Source of the DNA: Lycorma delicatula
Lineage: Eukaryota; Arthropoda; Insecta; Hemiptera; Fulgoridae
NCBI RefSeq assembly: GCF_047948215.1
Contig: NC_134456.1
Location: 200,086,034 to 200,150,033, forward strand
DNA length: 64,000 nucleotides
Reading direction: 5' to 3'
Part shown: piece by piece, positions 38,318 through 49,104 of the stretch
Layout: each line of letters starts with the position of its first letter
How positions within the stretch are numbered: position 1 is the first letter of the stretch
Position numbers and translations under genes: made by a program
The notes under the pieces: generated by a model
Database searches by the model: none
The model's input: the letters and a program-made list of their open reading frames with translations, nothing else
What the model was told of the DNA's origin: nothing

Positions 38318-40660
38318 ACGTTTGTATGTTTTGAGTGCAGACTATGCGAATCTCTAAAATGACTCCATGCTATACCTCATCCTATACCATCTATTTCAAA
38401 AACGACCCTTTGTTCTACGCTTACTGAATGAATTGTGATAAACTACAACCAGAAAAATTCACGTTTTGCATGCCGTCCAATATGAAAACGAACTGCCGTT
38501 TACACATAAAAGATATACCCGCACTCGTTAATACAAGCAAACATACCACTGAAACATTACACCACAAAAAATATATACATGTATATAATAATAACAGAGG
38601 AAACATGAATGTCAACGAAGTGTAAATTGACATCCTGTAAACTGAGATAATGTTGACTAATTTATTTATTTATTAAAAACCAATTTACTATTTCATTTAT
38701 TTTCATCATTATCTTAACACAACAATGAATTTGTGGTATTTCTTTCATAATATTTACTAAAAAAAGGCCTGGATTTTTCCCTTATATATTTACTAGTAAA
38801 CTTATAATTAAAAAAATATCCGCATTTTTTAGGATTAAAGAAAGAGTATAAATGGGGAGTACATTTTCATCCGCGCGAAGGCAATTATGTCAAGAATGTA
38901 TCTCAAGTTACTTGTAAAAATATATCTAAAAAGATTTTTTTTTTCTATAAATATATATATTTTTTTAAGAATTAGTGTATATGTCAAGGTTATTTTTAAA
39001 ACCCTTTTCAAATTTGAATACCATTTTAAACATTTTAAAAAAGAAATAGAAAAAAATGACAGTTGGCTTTTAATAATTTATCTTCACTTTTAAATAGGCG
39101 TATTACTTAAAGGACAAGATTTTGATACTGTATTCATGGAAATTCAAATATCTGGATCAGTATCCAAATGATATTTATTATTTATAAAATGTTGTTTCTT
39201 TCTTTAACTCTTTTTTTTTCCCAATACGAATTGGTAACCAGTTCTCGGAAGAAATTCCAGTCATCCGAGTGATCCAGTGATACAATTTAAATACAGTTTT
39301 AAATTAACGATTCATGTTAACTGATTTATATAACGAGCAAAACTAAATCCTGTTTTAACCTTCTGATATTTCGTCTATTAGTTTATTTGTGATACGAACA
39401 AACACGTTTTCCTATTTTTATAAAATCTATTTCTCGCTCTCAGCATATCTGTAACGTTTTAACAATAAATTTTTCGTTTAAAAATAGCGACCAGTAAATT
39501 TATTAGAAAATGTGTGATATTCCTCCACTCCACTTCTGTTCACTGGCTCTTTATGTACTATTTTGTAATTGTAAACATAAGTACAATTTACGATATACAA
39601 TGTAGTAAAAAAAAAAGTAACTGTGAAAATTGAAAAACGCAAAAATTAAGTGAAACATAGAAATGTTATGAAAGTAACATTTAATAGTCATCAGTCAATA
39701 ATGCATGGGTTCATGGAAATTTCAGTACTTAGGATTTCCTAATATAATATTATACTGTCAGTGGATAAAATTTCCGCTGTCATTGTGATTTGGACATTTG
39801 ATAAGATCTATTAATGAGTAGAATATATTATCAGAAGTCAATACGTATCGACCGAACACATTTTGAAATCAAAAACTACAAATCATTAAAGTAATTATTT
39901 TGCCCGAACGATGAAGACTTATTCAAAAGTAAAATTACTCTACAATACATGTTCTTTGAGTCTTTAGTATAACAACTTCTACTTTAAACTAAACACTGGA
40001 AGGATGTAACTGTAACATAATTTTTTTAAAAAACAAGTTAGGAAGATGAATATCATCGTTTACAACTTTTTTTATTTTTATATAGATATATAATCGAAAT
40101 GTTTACTAAGTTTTCTGAACTCTCGATATATTGGTAGCTAACTAGTTCCAATGTTTTTATAAATCTCATAGTCTGAATTTAATACTAAGAGTTAATTTTA
40201 TTTACTGTGTTCGAATTATTTTCCGTTTTCACAAATAAGAATTAAATAATTTATATTTTATTAAGGACGTGTCTACAGACCTAATTTTCTCCTTACTTTT
40301 CAGAAAGTTCAGTTATTTCTAATTTCTGTATCAACAATGTTTAAGACATATACCAAGCCCGATTAGAATGATCCAGCAGCAAGGGACTCTGTCCAGGTTC
40401 TGCGATAAAGTAGGGAGTAATAGACTCCTGCCAACTTTGCATTCCATTCCAAGACATATAGATAAAAGCACATAAATTAACAATAACTTTTAATAATTTA
40501 TCTCTGAAAGAATTTACTTTTCACTTAGGTTAACGGTATTACCTTGCAAACTTTTATAAGCCCATTATGTTTAACTGATTAAACAAAGAATAAATTCACA
40601 GGAATAGAACTGAGACTGCGTTTCATTTACTTAATATGTATAACTATAATATTAACAATA
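37545..40660. other. AT-rich spacer with two (TA)n tracts
   Basis: No gene recognised. (TA)n tracts lie at about 38226-38265 and 38283-38312. Overlapping short frames at 38421-38633 on the minus strand and 38428-38625 on the plus strand have no family signature. A mildly GC-richer stretch at 40340-40450 is not identified. Confidence 0.6.
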
Positions 40661-40664
40661 ATAG

Positions 40665-40800
40665 TTTTTTTTTGTCACTTCCTCCACCGCTCACACTGAA
40701 CCAGTACCTCTCCTTAGGGATAGAAGATACCAGGGGCAGCTAGGGGAGAAGCATAAAGGAAAAAACACAGCAGAACAGCAACAACCATGGTTTAGTGTAA
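40665..40800 (-). mobile_element. Possible retroposed 3' end
   Basis: A T-run at about 40665-40673 is followed by a short GC-rich block, so on the minus strand the block ends GGAGGAAGTGAC plus poly(A). This resembles a 5'-truncated retroposon tail like that at 29.9 kb, but no TSD or relative was found. Confidence 0.3.
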
Positions 40801-41029
40801 GACTTAAATGAAAGGAAAATAATTAAGAAAGAAAAATTATATACATAATTTAATTATTATTTTTTGTTATAAATGTTTTTTTTTTTGTTTATTTTATTTT
40901 AACAAAAATTTACTACTGCGGAAATGATTTGACATACAAAATGCGCCAGAATCAAAAGCTACAAGAAACTTTAAACAATAAAGCAAAGAAAAAGGTCGAA
41001 GATTAACAATAAAACATGAACTGAAATCT

Positions 41030-42840
41030 ATGTTTTAAGCCTCGGGGAAACAAGAAAAATGAACATCATTCTTTGACAGAAGATTTAAAAAATGGAGAAA
41101 TAAAAAGAGTTCACAGAAACAATGAGGAACCTATCTCGTCTATTCTCTCTAGAAACGTTCAAGAAGATAGGAACAGGGAACTGGTTAAGACTGTGAAGGT
41201 GGTTGTAATAACTAAACATCGAAAAATCTCGTCTGGCTGACAGCTACAACAGACCGAAATGTTGCCGAAGTTCATGATTATTATGATTATAAAGTTTGAA
41301 CTTATGACGATGCCAGCTAAGCAAATTATTCTCCACAGCTTCTATTTTATCGATTGTACAATTACGCTTCTTGTTCCATATCACCGAGCGTTATTCAAGA
41401 ATGCTTCGCAATAGGGTATTTAAGAGCACAACATAAGTCGCAGGATTTTGAAATGCCTTCGAAAGTCATTTAATTAGACTAAGATATTTTTTTTCCTTAC
41501 TTGTAATTACTTGAACATGGTCAGTTAAATACAGTTTAGCATCCGATAAAACACCCACATTTTTAAAGGAAAACTGGTAACGTATAACTGTACCACTTAT
41601 GTACGTAATATGTACCATCATAAGTGACATGTTGCATTAGTTTTGCGAAAGAAAAATATCAGTTGGACTTAGATCAGCATTCAAAGGCGTAAAATTTATT
41701 CCGATCAAAAAGAAATTGCATCAATGCAACTCTGCGGATTGTGATGATCTTCAAGAGACTCAATTGTATGAAAGATCTTTAAGTTGTCAGCATATAATAC
41801 AAATTTAACAGAAATAGAGTAGGAAGTGTCATTAACGAATAGAATGAAAATCAACGGCCCAAGTTGGAACCCTGTGGCACGCCGTTAAACGAATTTCTTC
41901 CCTGGATTCTCACCACCAAATCGGACAAAACCTTCTATTACTTATATACGGTTATCCAGTTCTTAATCTTTCACTGACGCCACATTTCTGAAGCCTCTGA
42001 TGCAGAATGTGATGAGGCACCTTATCGAAGGCCTTTTGATAATCAAAATAGATAGTGCCGATTTGGCCTCGCTCTTGAACAATAATACTGGCTGTGGGAA
42101 GGAAAAACTTAAGGTTGAAAGGGTGAAACAACCACTCATGAAACCATGCAAATTGATGGGAATCTGGTGATATAGATGATTATAAATTTGGATCGAAATA
42201 ACCTTTCTATATTTTTAAAGAAAGAAGTGAGTACGGATATAGGTCACAATTGCTGATTGTAGAATTACCAGGTTTAGGAATGGAAATGACTACTGCCCTT
42301 TTCCAGAATTAAGGAAAAATACCGGTTTGAAAATTTCAGTTTCAGACGGGTGTAAGAAAATGAGCGATGATATGGCCTAAGGAGCCTTAATGACATAATG
42401 TGGAATACCGTCATGACTCGGAGCGGTACTAGGCTTAAGGTTCTTAATAATACCAAGAACATCTACAGCAACCAGAGGAACATCAAGGTCATCCCAACTT
42501 CGTAGGGGAAGACATCCACGTTATGTCGCTTTCGTCTCCCCTTTCCTAGCCTTATGATGTGTTTTAATGGGATAAACATCAAGGTCAGCGCAATGAATAA
42601 AATCGTTAAGCGGAACCTGAGAATTCGTATCCTTATTAAACAAACTCCTGATATACCAATTGAAACTGCTCGCCAAAACGAAGGCGTAATTTTTTAGGGT
42701 CGGTCAAGCGTTCGTCATACAGAAGGTGAGAAATTTGCCTGCTACGGCCAGATCTATGATTGGCGATGTATTTTCAAAATCTGTCAGGACGATATGAAAG
42801 ATCTTCCTCACATTTTCTGGCATATTGTTCTTTATCTCGC
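41030..42840 (-). pseudogene. Jockey/CR1-like LINE ORF2, RT and C-terminal part
   Basis: Reading right to left: RRDKEQYARKCEEDLSYRPD (42840-42780, linker) and IIKNLKPSTAPSHDGIPHYV (about 42450-42390, RT motif 1). After these come frame-shifted text around KAFDK-like motif A (42060-42000), GVPQGSNLGPLIFILFVNDT (about 41885-41825, motif B), and VKFVLYADNLKIF (motif C, where YADD reads YADN). The downstream domain has ILEYRSVIWN-like text near 41400. Frames change often and stops are frequent. It is the downstream half of a pol gene whose endonuclease half lies at 43162-44110, separated by an inserted repeat. Confidence 0.8.
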
Positions 42841-43161
42841 CTAAAAAATAACTTTAAAGAAAAAACTGAATTGCACAAAGTGAATTGCTAACCCAACTTT
42901 CTATTCGACATCATATTCCATTCATCTTGTTATTCCATCTGTCGTCTCAACTCACTCACAATCTCTCTTTCTCCTACTCATTCTCTCTCGCTCTGTAAGA
43001 GACATATTTTATATTCTCCCCAGTTTCTATCCGTACACATCCCATCCAAATCTGGTAACGGATTTATTTTAAAATGCTCTTCTCCTTCTTCCCTTTCAGT
43101 TCCATCATACAAGTCCATATAACGCCACAATTTTTATTGCGATTGCAACAGAAAATTCTTG
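42841..43161 (+). repeat. 320-bp dispersed repeat, copy 1
   Basis: From CTAAAAAATAACTTTAAAG to a segment near ACAGAAAAT. It contains CTCACTCACAATCTCTCTTT and CTCTCGCTCTGTAAGAGACA. A second, mostly identical copy lies in the same orientation at 44703-45040. Similarity starts and stops at the same points in both. Copy 1 sits exactly between the endonuclease and linker parts of a Jockey-like ORF2, so it appears to be an insertion. No coding frame, inverted repeats or A-tail were seen; the class is unknown. Confidence 0.75.
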
Positions 43162-44110
43162 ACTTGCTGTCGCGACTAAGAAAAGGTCTTATAATCGATG
43201 AAAGCATCGACGTTTTCTTAAAAGGTCGATGAGCTATGTTTTTTCCTTATCAACCCGACAAGTAGCAGGGGGGGAACAATACAGGGGATTTGGCAGACGT
43301 TCGCCTTCCAGCTGGAACACTTTTCTTTACAGCATCATCGAAAACATAGTGCGATGTACTCACGTACTCATCCAGACTAGGATTCAAAATAACACCAGAC
43401 TAGTCAGTATCATTAATAATCCTACACAAAATCATGTAATAGCTTCTAAAATTAATCTTAATGGAAGAGCGTCGAAATTTTTAATAACAATACCAAACGA
43501 AGCATGAAATTTCTCAAGTCCAACAGTACAAGAAACTTCAGTAAAGCAATTAGATAAAGTGAAGCCCAGCTGCAACCGGGGACAGAGTCAAAATCAGAAA
43601 ATTCCAAAGAAACATTGTCAATGAAATCAAAATCAATTCCGTTCTACATTTTGAATAATAATTTATCTTAAGACGACAAAGTATGAAATTTGTCGTCTTA
43701 AGATAATTGCACGCCGGATGCAGTTAAATCCCTGTCAACCAACAGATCATACTTGAAGGAATCAAACTTGTTGGTCACATGATTAAAATAATTCTCCAGC
43801 ACAGATGACGGCAACAGCCGGGCAAAAGAATGATTGCCGATGAGTAAACTCTTCCTCCTAGCACGATAAATCTCAAAACAAACGGATTCTGGACAAGCTC
43901 TAATTCATTTCTCCGAACATATGAGATAATTGATGAAACCTGGTAATTACGATTGGCTCGACAGATCCTACATGACGGCGGAAGATGGCAGAATTTTGAT
44001 GGTAATCAGTAAGCCATAACATGATGGCTAACTGATGGTATCAGTTATGGCCATGACATGATACTCAGATCCCAACAGTGAAGCATAGATTTCTTCGCAT
44101 TTCGTGGAAA
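43162..44110 (-). pseudogene. Jockey/CR1-like LINE, endonuclease region
   Basis: On the minus strand, frames starting near 44100 read EIYASLLGSEYHVMAITDT, the usual start of an APE nuclease domain around TDTWL. Text near 43790-43710 reads KYDLLVDRDLTASGVQLS in place of the GDFN strand. The rest is degenerate. Two inverted duplications (43663-43706 and 44093-44117) lie inside it. The plus-strand frame at 43229-43507 is antisense and not a gene. Confidence 0.6.
43663..43706. repeat. Inverted duplication, 18-bp arms
   Basis: Perfect arms at 43663-43680 (TTATCTTAAGACGACAAA) and 43689-43706 with an 8-base centre. It lies inside the decayed endonuclease region. Confidence 0.9.
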
Positions 44111-44117
44111 TGCGAAG
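44093..44117. repeat. Inverted duplication, 11-bp arms
   Basis: CTTCGCATTTC at 44093-44103 and its exact reverse complement at 44107-44117, separated by three bases. A messier inverted and direct duplication (GCCATAACATGAT/GCCATGACATGAT) lies just upstream at about 44010-44062. Confidence 0.85.
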
Positions 44118-44119
44118 CC

Positions 44120-44700
44120 AGGAATGTTTTGATACAGAATAGAAGATTTCATTAGAGATCCATACAATAACAATAAACTATAATCAAAGCTAAATTATAA
44201 AAAGTATAATAACGATAATGGTATATTAGATATTACAGAATAATAATAACATAAACCTAATTTATTTAACGTAGTTGACGGTAGGAAAAAAATAATAAAG
44301 AATTTAGAAAAAAGCTAAGATATAGTAGGTTTACTTTAGTTATTTTTATTAAAATAAACCTATTTATTTAATGTGAGCTTATATTTATGGTTGAATATTT
44401 GAGTTTGTATAAATTAATACACAAAAAACCGAAGAAAACTATGATAAAATATTTTGATTTATGAAGATTTACTTACAAAGATTCGTTACTCGAATACATT
44501 TATATACCCTAATATATTAGTATTCTAAAAAAGTGCAAATACTTGTACGGTTAAGTATATCTTATTTATAAATAAAGGAACAAATATAAATAAATAATAG
44601 TCGGCATTCATTTTACGGCTTTTAGCCGACTAACCTGTATTTTACAGTCTTAATCACTAAGTCCATAAGTATAAATAAAAGTGGTCATGAAAAATACAAA
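44120..44700. other. AT-rich spacer between repeat copies
   Basis: No gene or repeat recognised. Confidence 0.6.
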
Positions 44701-44702
44701 AG

Positions 44703-45040
44703 ATACTAAAAAATAACTTTAAAGGGAAAACTGAATTGTACAAAGTGAATTGCTAAACCGACTTTCTTCTCGACATCCTATTCCATTCGTCTCGTTACTC
44801 CATCTGTCTTCTCAACTCACTCACAATCTCTCTTTCTCCTCATTCTCTCTCGCTCTGTAAGAGACATATTTTATGTTCTCCCCAGTTTCTATCCGTACTC
44901 CTCGCATCCAAATCTTGTGATGGATTCCCTTTAAAATGTTCTTCTCCTACTTCCCTTTCAGTTCCATCATATAAGTCCACGTATTTATATACAGCCACAA
45001 TTTTTATTGTGATTGTAACAGAAAATATTTACTTTGCTAG
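44703..45040 (+). repeat. 320-bp dispersed repeat, copy 2
   Basis: Direct relative of 42841-43161 with scattered substitutions and small indels, for example an extra segment near 44980. Shared landmarks are CTAAAAAATAACTTTAAAG, CTCACTCACAATCTCTCTTT, GTAAGAGACATATTTTAT and CCCCAGTTTCTATCCGTAC. The copies are about 1.86 kb apart. Confidence 0.8.
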
Positions 45041-45044
45041 AAGC

Positions 45045-45774
45045 TTTCAAAGATATTGGAACAACATTGTATGTACTTAATATAGGAACAGGATGACAAG
45101 ATATTTTCTATTCTCTAAGGTACGTTACCTAACTTAAGTAAACTTCATTTTATTCCAAAAATTTTTAATTAAATATAATATATTAAACACTTAATATTAT
45201 TAATTAAAAATACTTCGAATCGTTAACATATATTATGTTTCAAAGTAATGCGATGTAATCTGGAGAAATTTCAATAATCTAAGCTAAAATTAAATTATGG
45301 CATACTACTTGTGTTTATTTATTATAATGTATTGCATATTATATGAGACCGATTTCGATATCAAGAAAGTGAACTATCCACTGTAATCGTATGTTGCTGT
45401 TTATCGTAATTATTGCTGTCAAGTAACATCAACCGTTATGACTTTCGCGCCACCCTATTTTAGTTACCTCTTAAAAATTAGTTTTGTGATTTATACATAT
45501 TTTAATCCTAAAAGTAACTTATCATTTATGTCGACTGTCCGTACTTAGATTCTGGGAATCCTTTTTTTTTAACCGATTATAGTTTGATTTTACTATAAAG
45601 AAAAACGAATAAAACGCTTATTACACTGTTCTACTTCATCGTAATTTATGATATTGCTGTTAAAAAAAATATTTTTATGTTTTGCTCATTTAGATGATAA
45701 GAACCAGGAACCAGTTTTTACATCTTTAATAAAAATAAAAAAACAAATTATAAATCTAGTTATTTGAAAATATT
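45045..45774. other. AT-rich spacer
   Basis: No recognisable feature. Confidence 0.6.
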
Positions 45775-46547
45775 TATGTTACGGTAAATTTGATTAATCC
45801 GGTGATTATGCATAATTACCGGTGAATTTGATTAATCGTTTCCAATGTTAAAGAATAATATACATAATTTTCATATTTAACGTTACTTAGACGAGGTCAG
45901 GGCGCGTAGGTTATGTTTGATTAGGTTTTCATAATCTTTGCTGTTGGTCCCGCGCAGAGGTGAAGGAAAAAAATTGTCAGATCTACCCACCGGGTTGGTC
46001 AACTGGTGAACGCGTCTTCGCAAATCAGCTGATTTCGAAGTCGGGAGTTCCAATTTAAAATCCTAGTAAAGACAGTTACTTTTATACAAATTTGAATACT
46101 AGATCGTGGATACCGGTGTTCTTGGGTAGTTGGGTTTCAATTAACCACACATCTCAGAAATGGTTGACCTGAGACTGCACAATACTACACTTTGCTTACA
46201 CTCATACATATCATTCTCATTCATTCCCTGAAGTAATACCTGACGGTGATTGCCGGAGGCTAAACAGGAAAAAAGTTATCATAATCTAACCAAACATAAC
46301 CTATGTTCGCTTCGCTTGCTAACTTCGACTATTTAACAGTAATTTTTTGATTATTAAATTCAGTCATTACTACTTATAGTCAGGTTATTTTAATACGTAA
46401 AATATGTTAATATGAAGAATATGTAAAATGACCAGTATATTTAATAATTGCTATATATTTATTAAATTCTCCAACATTGGAGGCGATTAATGAAATTCCC
46501 CGGTAATGATGCATAATCAGCAGATCAATCAAATTTACCGTAACATA
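45775..46547. mobile_element. Long-inverted-repeat MITE (foldback type), SINE inside
   Basis: Terminal arms at 45775-45850 and 46472-46547 are reverse complements over 76 bp with about nine mismatches. They start TATGTTACGGTAAATTTGAT and include GATTATGCAT and ATTACCGG. A second inner pair, 45907-45936 and 46275-46303 (TAGGTTATGTTTGRTTAG), is also inverted, so before the SINE arrived most of the element could fold on itself. There is no coding capacity. The SINE at 45985-46274 occupies the loop. A TA duplication at the very ends (TA|TGTTACGG...CCGTAACA|TA) is possible but short. The superfamily is unassigned. Confidence 0.75.
45985..46274 (+). mobile_element. tRNA-derived SINE, copy 3 (full length)
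   Basis: Same family: ACCCACCGGGTTGGTC head, GGTGAACGCGTCTTCG, the palindrome AAATCAGCTGATTT, body words GATCGTGGATACCGGTG and ACCACACATCTCAG, and a CTAAACAGGAAAAAA end. The box B region carries a small deletion (CCAATTTAAAATCC). No clear TSD was found. It lies in the loop of the MITE at 45775-46547 and so inserted after it. Confidence 0.9.
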
Positions 46548-46658
46548 TATATTTTATAGAAAAAATTTAACTACAATAAATGAAAGAGGGAAATGTAAGG
46601 TAAAGTATTATATAAATTAATAAAAAATAGTTTTACTGGTATAACACAACATACAAGT

Positions 46659-46694
46659 GATGATAGGTTACAATATGATGATAGGTTACAATAT
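46659..46694 (+). repeat. Perfect 18-bp tandem duplication
   Basis: GATGATAGGTTACAATAT occurs twice back to back with no mismatch, in otherwise unique AT-rich DNA. Confidence 0.9.
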
Positions 46695-47529
46695 TTCTCA
46701 AAATTGAAACATTATAAATTTGAACATAATCCAGATTAACAGCTCTACAAAAATAACGGTAACGTTGAACTATATTACAGTTTCAGTTTTGAGTAACTGA
46801 TATACAGTAAAATCTGTAGAAAAATATATTCTCTATAAAAAACTTCCCAAAATGAGTAAAAATTTACTCTAGATATTAAACTAATTTCAAATCAGGAATA
46901 ATTTAACATCTCAAACGCAGTGGCGCCTCGTAACAAAAATTAGTGGGGGTGCTGCTCCAGAAAATATTTTTCTAGGCCTTTTCAAGGCCATGTTTAAAAT
47001 TTTCTACAAAATAAAAGAACCAAAAAATAAAAAATAAAACAAATAGATCAGCTGGAAGCAGGGTAATAATCTGATTCTACACTTTATCACATTCAAGAAT
47101 ATGGTGCACGGTTTTTAAGCAGCACATTGCGCTTAAAATTCGGTTTAACCGAATAATGAATAAAATGTCAATACAGATAATATTTTTTAGTATTATTAGA
47201 TAATAACTTAATAAAATGTTCGCTTAAAGATACTACAGTCCAGTGGCGCTTAATTTAAATTTCTATGTACACAGAAACAAAAACATAATTTGTTTTTACT
47301 AATTACTTTCTCTTTCGCCCTTTCAGATTGTTTTTGGACAGATTTGGGAATCACAGAGCCCTCGCTTTCCACCATCTTCTAATCACTACTGAAAAAAACT
47401 AAACCACTTTCATATTCCTTCCACCGACTAAACTAGAAAAGGGAACGAACAAGGAACGTTCTATACACACGCGGAGAAAAAGATTAACTACCTTCCACCA
47501 ACACTCCAGGCACTGCGGGAGCAACAGTA

Positions 47530-47548
47530 CTCTCTCTCTCTCTCTCTC
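47530..47548. repeat. (CT)n run
   Basis: Nine CT units plus one C, that is (GA)n on the minus strand, inside the hAT-type element. GAGA runs can bind GAGA-factor-type proteins in insects; no function is claimed here. Confidence 0.9.
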
Positions 47549-47571
47549 GCAGCCTGACGTGCAGCTTTCTA

Positions 47572-47587
47572 TGTGCGCATGCGCACA
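47572..47587. promoter_or_regulatory. NRF-1/EWG-type palindrome
   Basis: TGTGCGCATGCGCACA is a perfect 16-bp palindrome whose centre, TGCGCATGCGCA (47574-47585), equals the consensus bound by animal NRF-1 and its insect relative Erect wing. It lies 24 bp from the (CT)n run, inside the hAT-type element. Match to the consensus is seen; binding or promoter activity is inference. Confidence 0.5.
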
Positions 47588-47815
47588 ACAGCGAAACACC
47601 ACGACGCTGGAACTATGAAGCGCACAGTTCCATACAAAAATGTTTGTATTTTTTTCATAAACTGAGGGATGGCTACTGACATTAAGCTAAAGGATTGTTT
47701 ATTGTTCAAGCATAAAGAGAAAAGGACTTATATTAAATGTTATCGATAATATCAAGTGGAAATAGGGGTGCTGCAGTTTCATAGGGCATATACGCGAGCC
47801 GCCACTCTTCAGACG

Positions 47816-48575
47816 TGATCTTAAAAGAGCAGATGCAAAATAATTTTGGTTAAACTCATTCAATAACTCTCTATTTTAGCATCAAAAAATAATTATAGCT
47901 ATTTTAGTAACAGACATTTAGTAATAGTAAACAGTGTATTATACTTGCCGATTGTAGAAAAAAAATTCAGAGAAATAAAAATAATTTTTTAACCAGTGAT
48001 CATCAGTTTATATAACATCCATTTACAAAGATTTCTTAAAAAGAAATGGTATTGAATATGTAGATGTTATATAGAGTATGGTAACTAGTCCGTGAGAATA
48101 ACACAGAAATAACAATAGTAAATCTTCTATAATGTGATATGAGATGCTACTGTAAAGGTATAATACAACATAGTTTTGTTAGAACCATAACTAATATCAT
48201 ATTGTGTGACGAAATATCATTAATTTATTCAAAATCAGTCTCTGAAGGTAGAACTAACCGCGGAAATTCAAATCCGTTCGACTTCACAACTAGTTGGATC
48301 ACAATGGCTACCAACTAACTATTCATGTCCATATTATACGATAACATGATATTTCTAGAGAATAATGCTTGTACAATACCTTTAGACTAAAAAATATAAT
48401 AGTATAAATGCAAACAAACACACACACACACACTCATAAGTATATGCGCATAGATAGCCTTAAAAAAATAGTCTTAAAATTAAGTTAAATTTTATTTATC
48501 CAGTGATAAGCAAGAAATGAAATTGTCTTAAGATTAATTTAAAATTGAGAAATTAAATTTTAATTATATTATTTC
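47816..48575. other. AT-rich spacer with short (CA)n
   Basis: No gene. A (CA)n run lies at about 48417-48433. GATGTTATATA-type text recurs near 48010 and 48062. Confidence 0.6.
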
Positions 48576-48577
48576 AC

Positions 48578-49080
48578 TAGCAGACCCGGCAGTGCTTTGG
48601 TATTGCTAGATTGAGTGTATATAGATTAAATGAACACAATTGAAAGTTTGATAAAACATTAACAAAATGAACATTACGCAACTTCACACAATTTAACCTT
48701 TCCCTTTTTCATTTACCCTTTCTTCCTTTTATTCGTTCTCCCTTTTTCCCTTTTCCTTTCCCACTTTCCCCTTTTCCATTTTCCTTTTTACCGTATTCTC
48801 TTTCCCCGTTTCTCCATTTCCACTCTTTCTTTCCCCCAGTTTTCTTTCCCTTATTTCCCTTTTCTGCATTTCCTTTTCCCCATTTTCCCTTTTTTCTTTT
48901 TTCCATTTCTCCTTCTTTCCTTAATACTTTCTTCCTTTTTACCTATTTCAATTTTTCTCTTTCCCTTTTCCGATTTTTACCTTTTTCCCCCGCGCGTAAA
49001 TCGGTCCAGTAGTTTTTTATCTAACGGACACATATTGGAAACATTGAAATGGAATCGTAAAATATTTAGTATAGCGTGTG
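48578..49080. repeat. Interspersed repeat with internal polypyrimidine tract
   Basis: The block starts CTAGCAGACCCGGCAGTGC and later holds ATCGGTCCAGTAGTTTTTTA, word types I know from widespread insect retroelement-derived repeats. Between them, about 48690-48985, the plus strand is almost pure C and T (CCCTTTTCC-type words), an imprecise simple repeat. The Lys/Gly-rich minus-strand frame at 48709-48906 is a by-product. Family assignment is tentative. Confidence 0.5.
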
Positions 49081-49104
49081 TTGTTTTTAAGTCCACAACA
49101 CACG
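49075..49104. repeat. Inverted repeat, 10-bp arms
   Basis: CGTGTGTTGT at 49075-49084 and its exact reverse complement at 49095-49104 with a 10-base centre, just after the pyrimidine-rich repeat. Confidence 0.85.

Larger units (their letters stand above)
46918..47807. mobile_element. hAT-type non-autonomous element, 890 bp
   Basis: The left end CAGTGGCGCCTCGTAAC and the reverse complement of the right end (GAGTGGCGGCTCGCGTA) form a terminal inverted repeat of the CAGTGGCG type known from hAT elements. GGGGTGCTGC follows the left end and GGGGTGCTGCAG precedes the right end. The 8-bp flanks CTCAAACG (46910-46917) and TTCAGACG (47808-47815) match at 6 of 8, the TSD length expected for hAT. No transposase frame exists, so it would need a transposase in trans. 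The interior holds a (CT)n run and a 16-bp palindrome, and an internal CCAGTGGCGCTTAA near 47242 looks like a third end-like motif. The minus-strand frame at 47399-47602 is not supported. Confidence 0.8.

Noticed and set aside
42487..42540. Similarity of TCATCCCA...GTAGGGGAAGACA to the start of the GC-rich patch at 29137
   Set aside because: About 20 of 30 bases match, but at 42.5 kb the sequence reads as part of the LINE frame next to the RT domain, so the resemblance is probably coincidental.
42841..45040. Reading the paired 320-bp repeats as LTRs of one retrotransposon
   Set aside because: The sequence between them is a Jockey/CR1-like endonuclease on the minus strand plus spacer, with no primer-binding site, polypurine tract or LTR-type pol, and the ends lack TG/CA.
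48709..48906. Lys/Gly/Glu-rich minus-strand frame
   Set aside because: It is a direct translation of the polypyrimidine tract's complement, not a gene.
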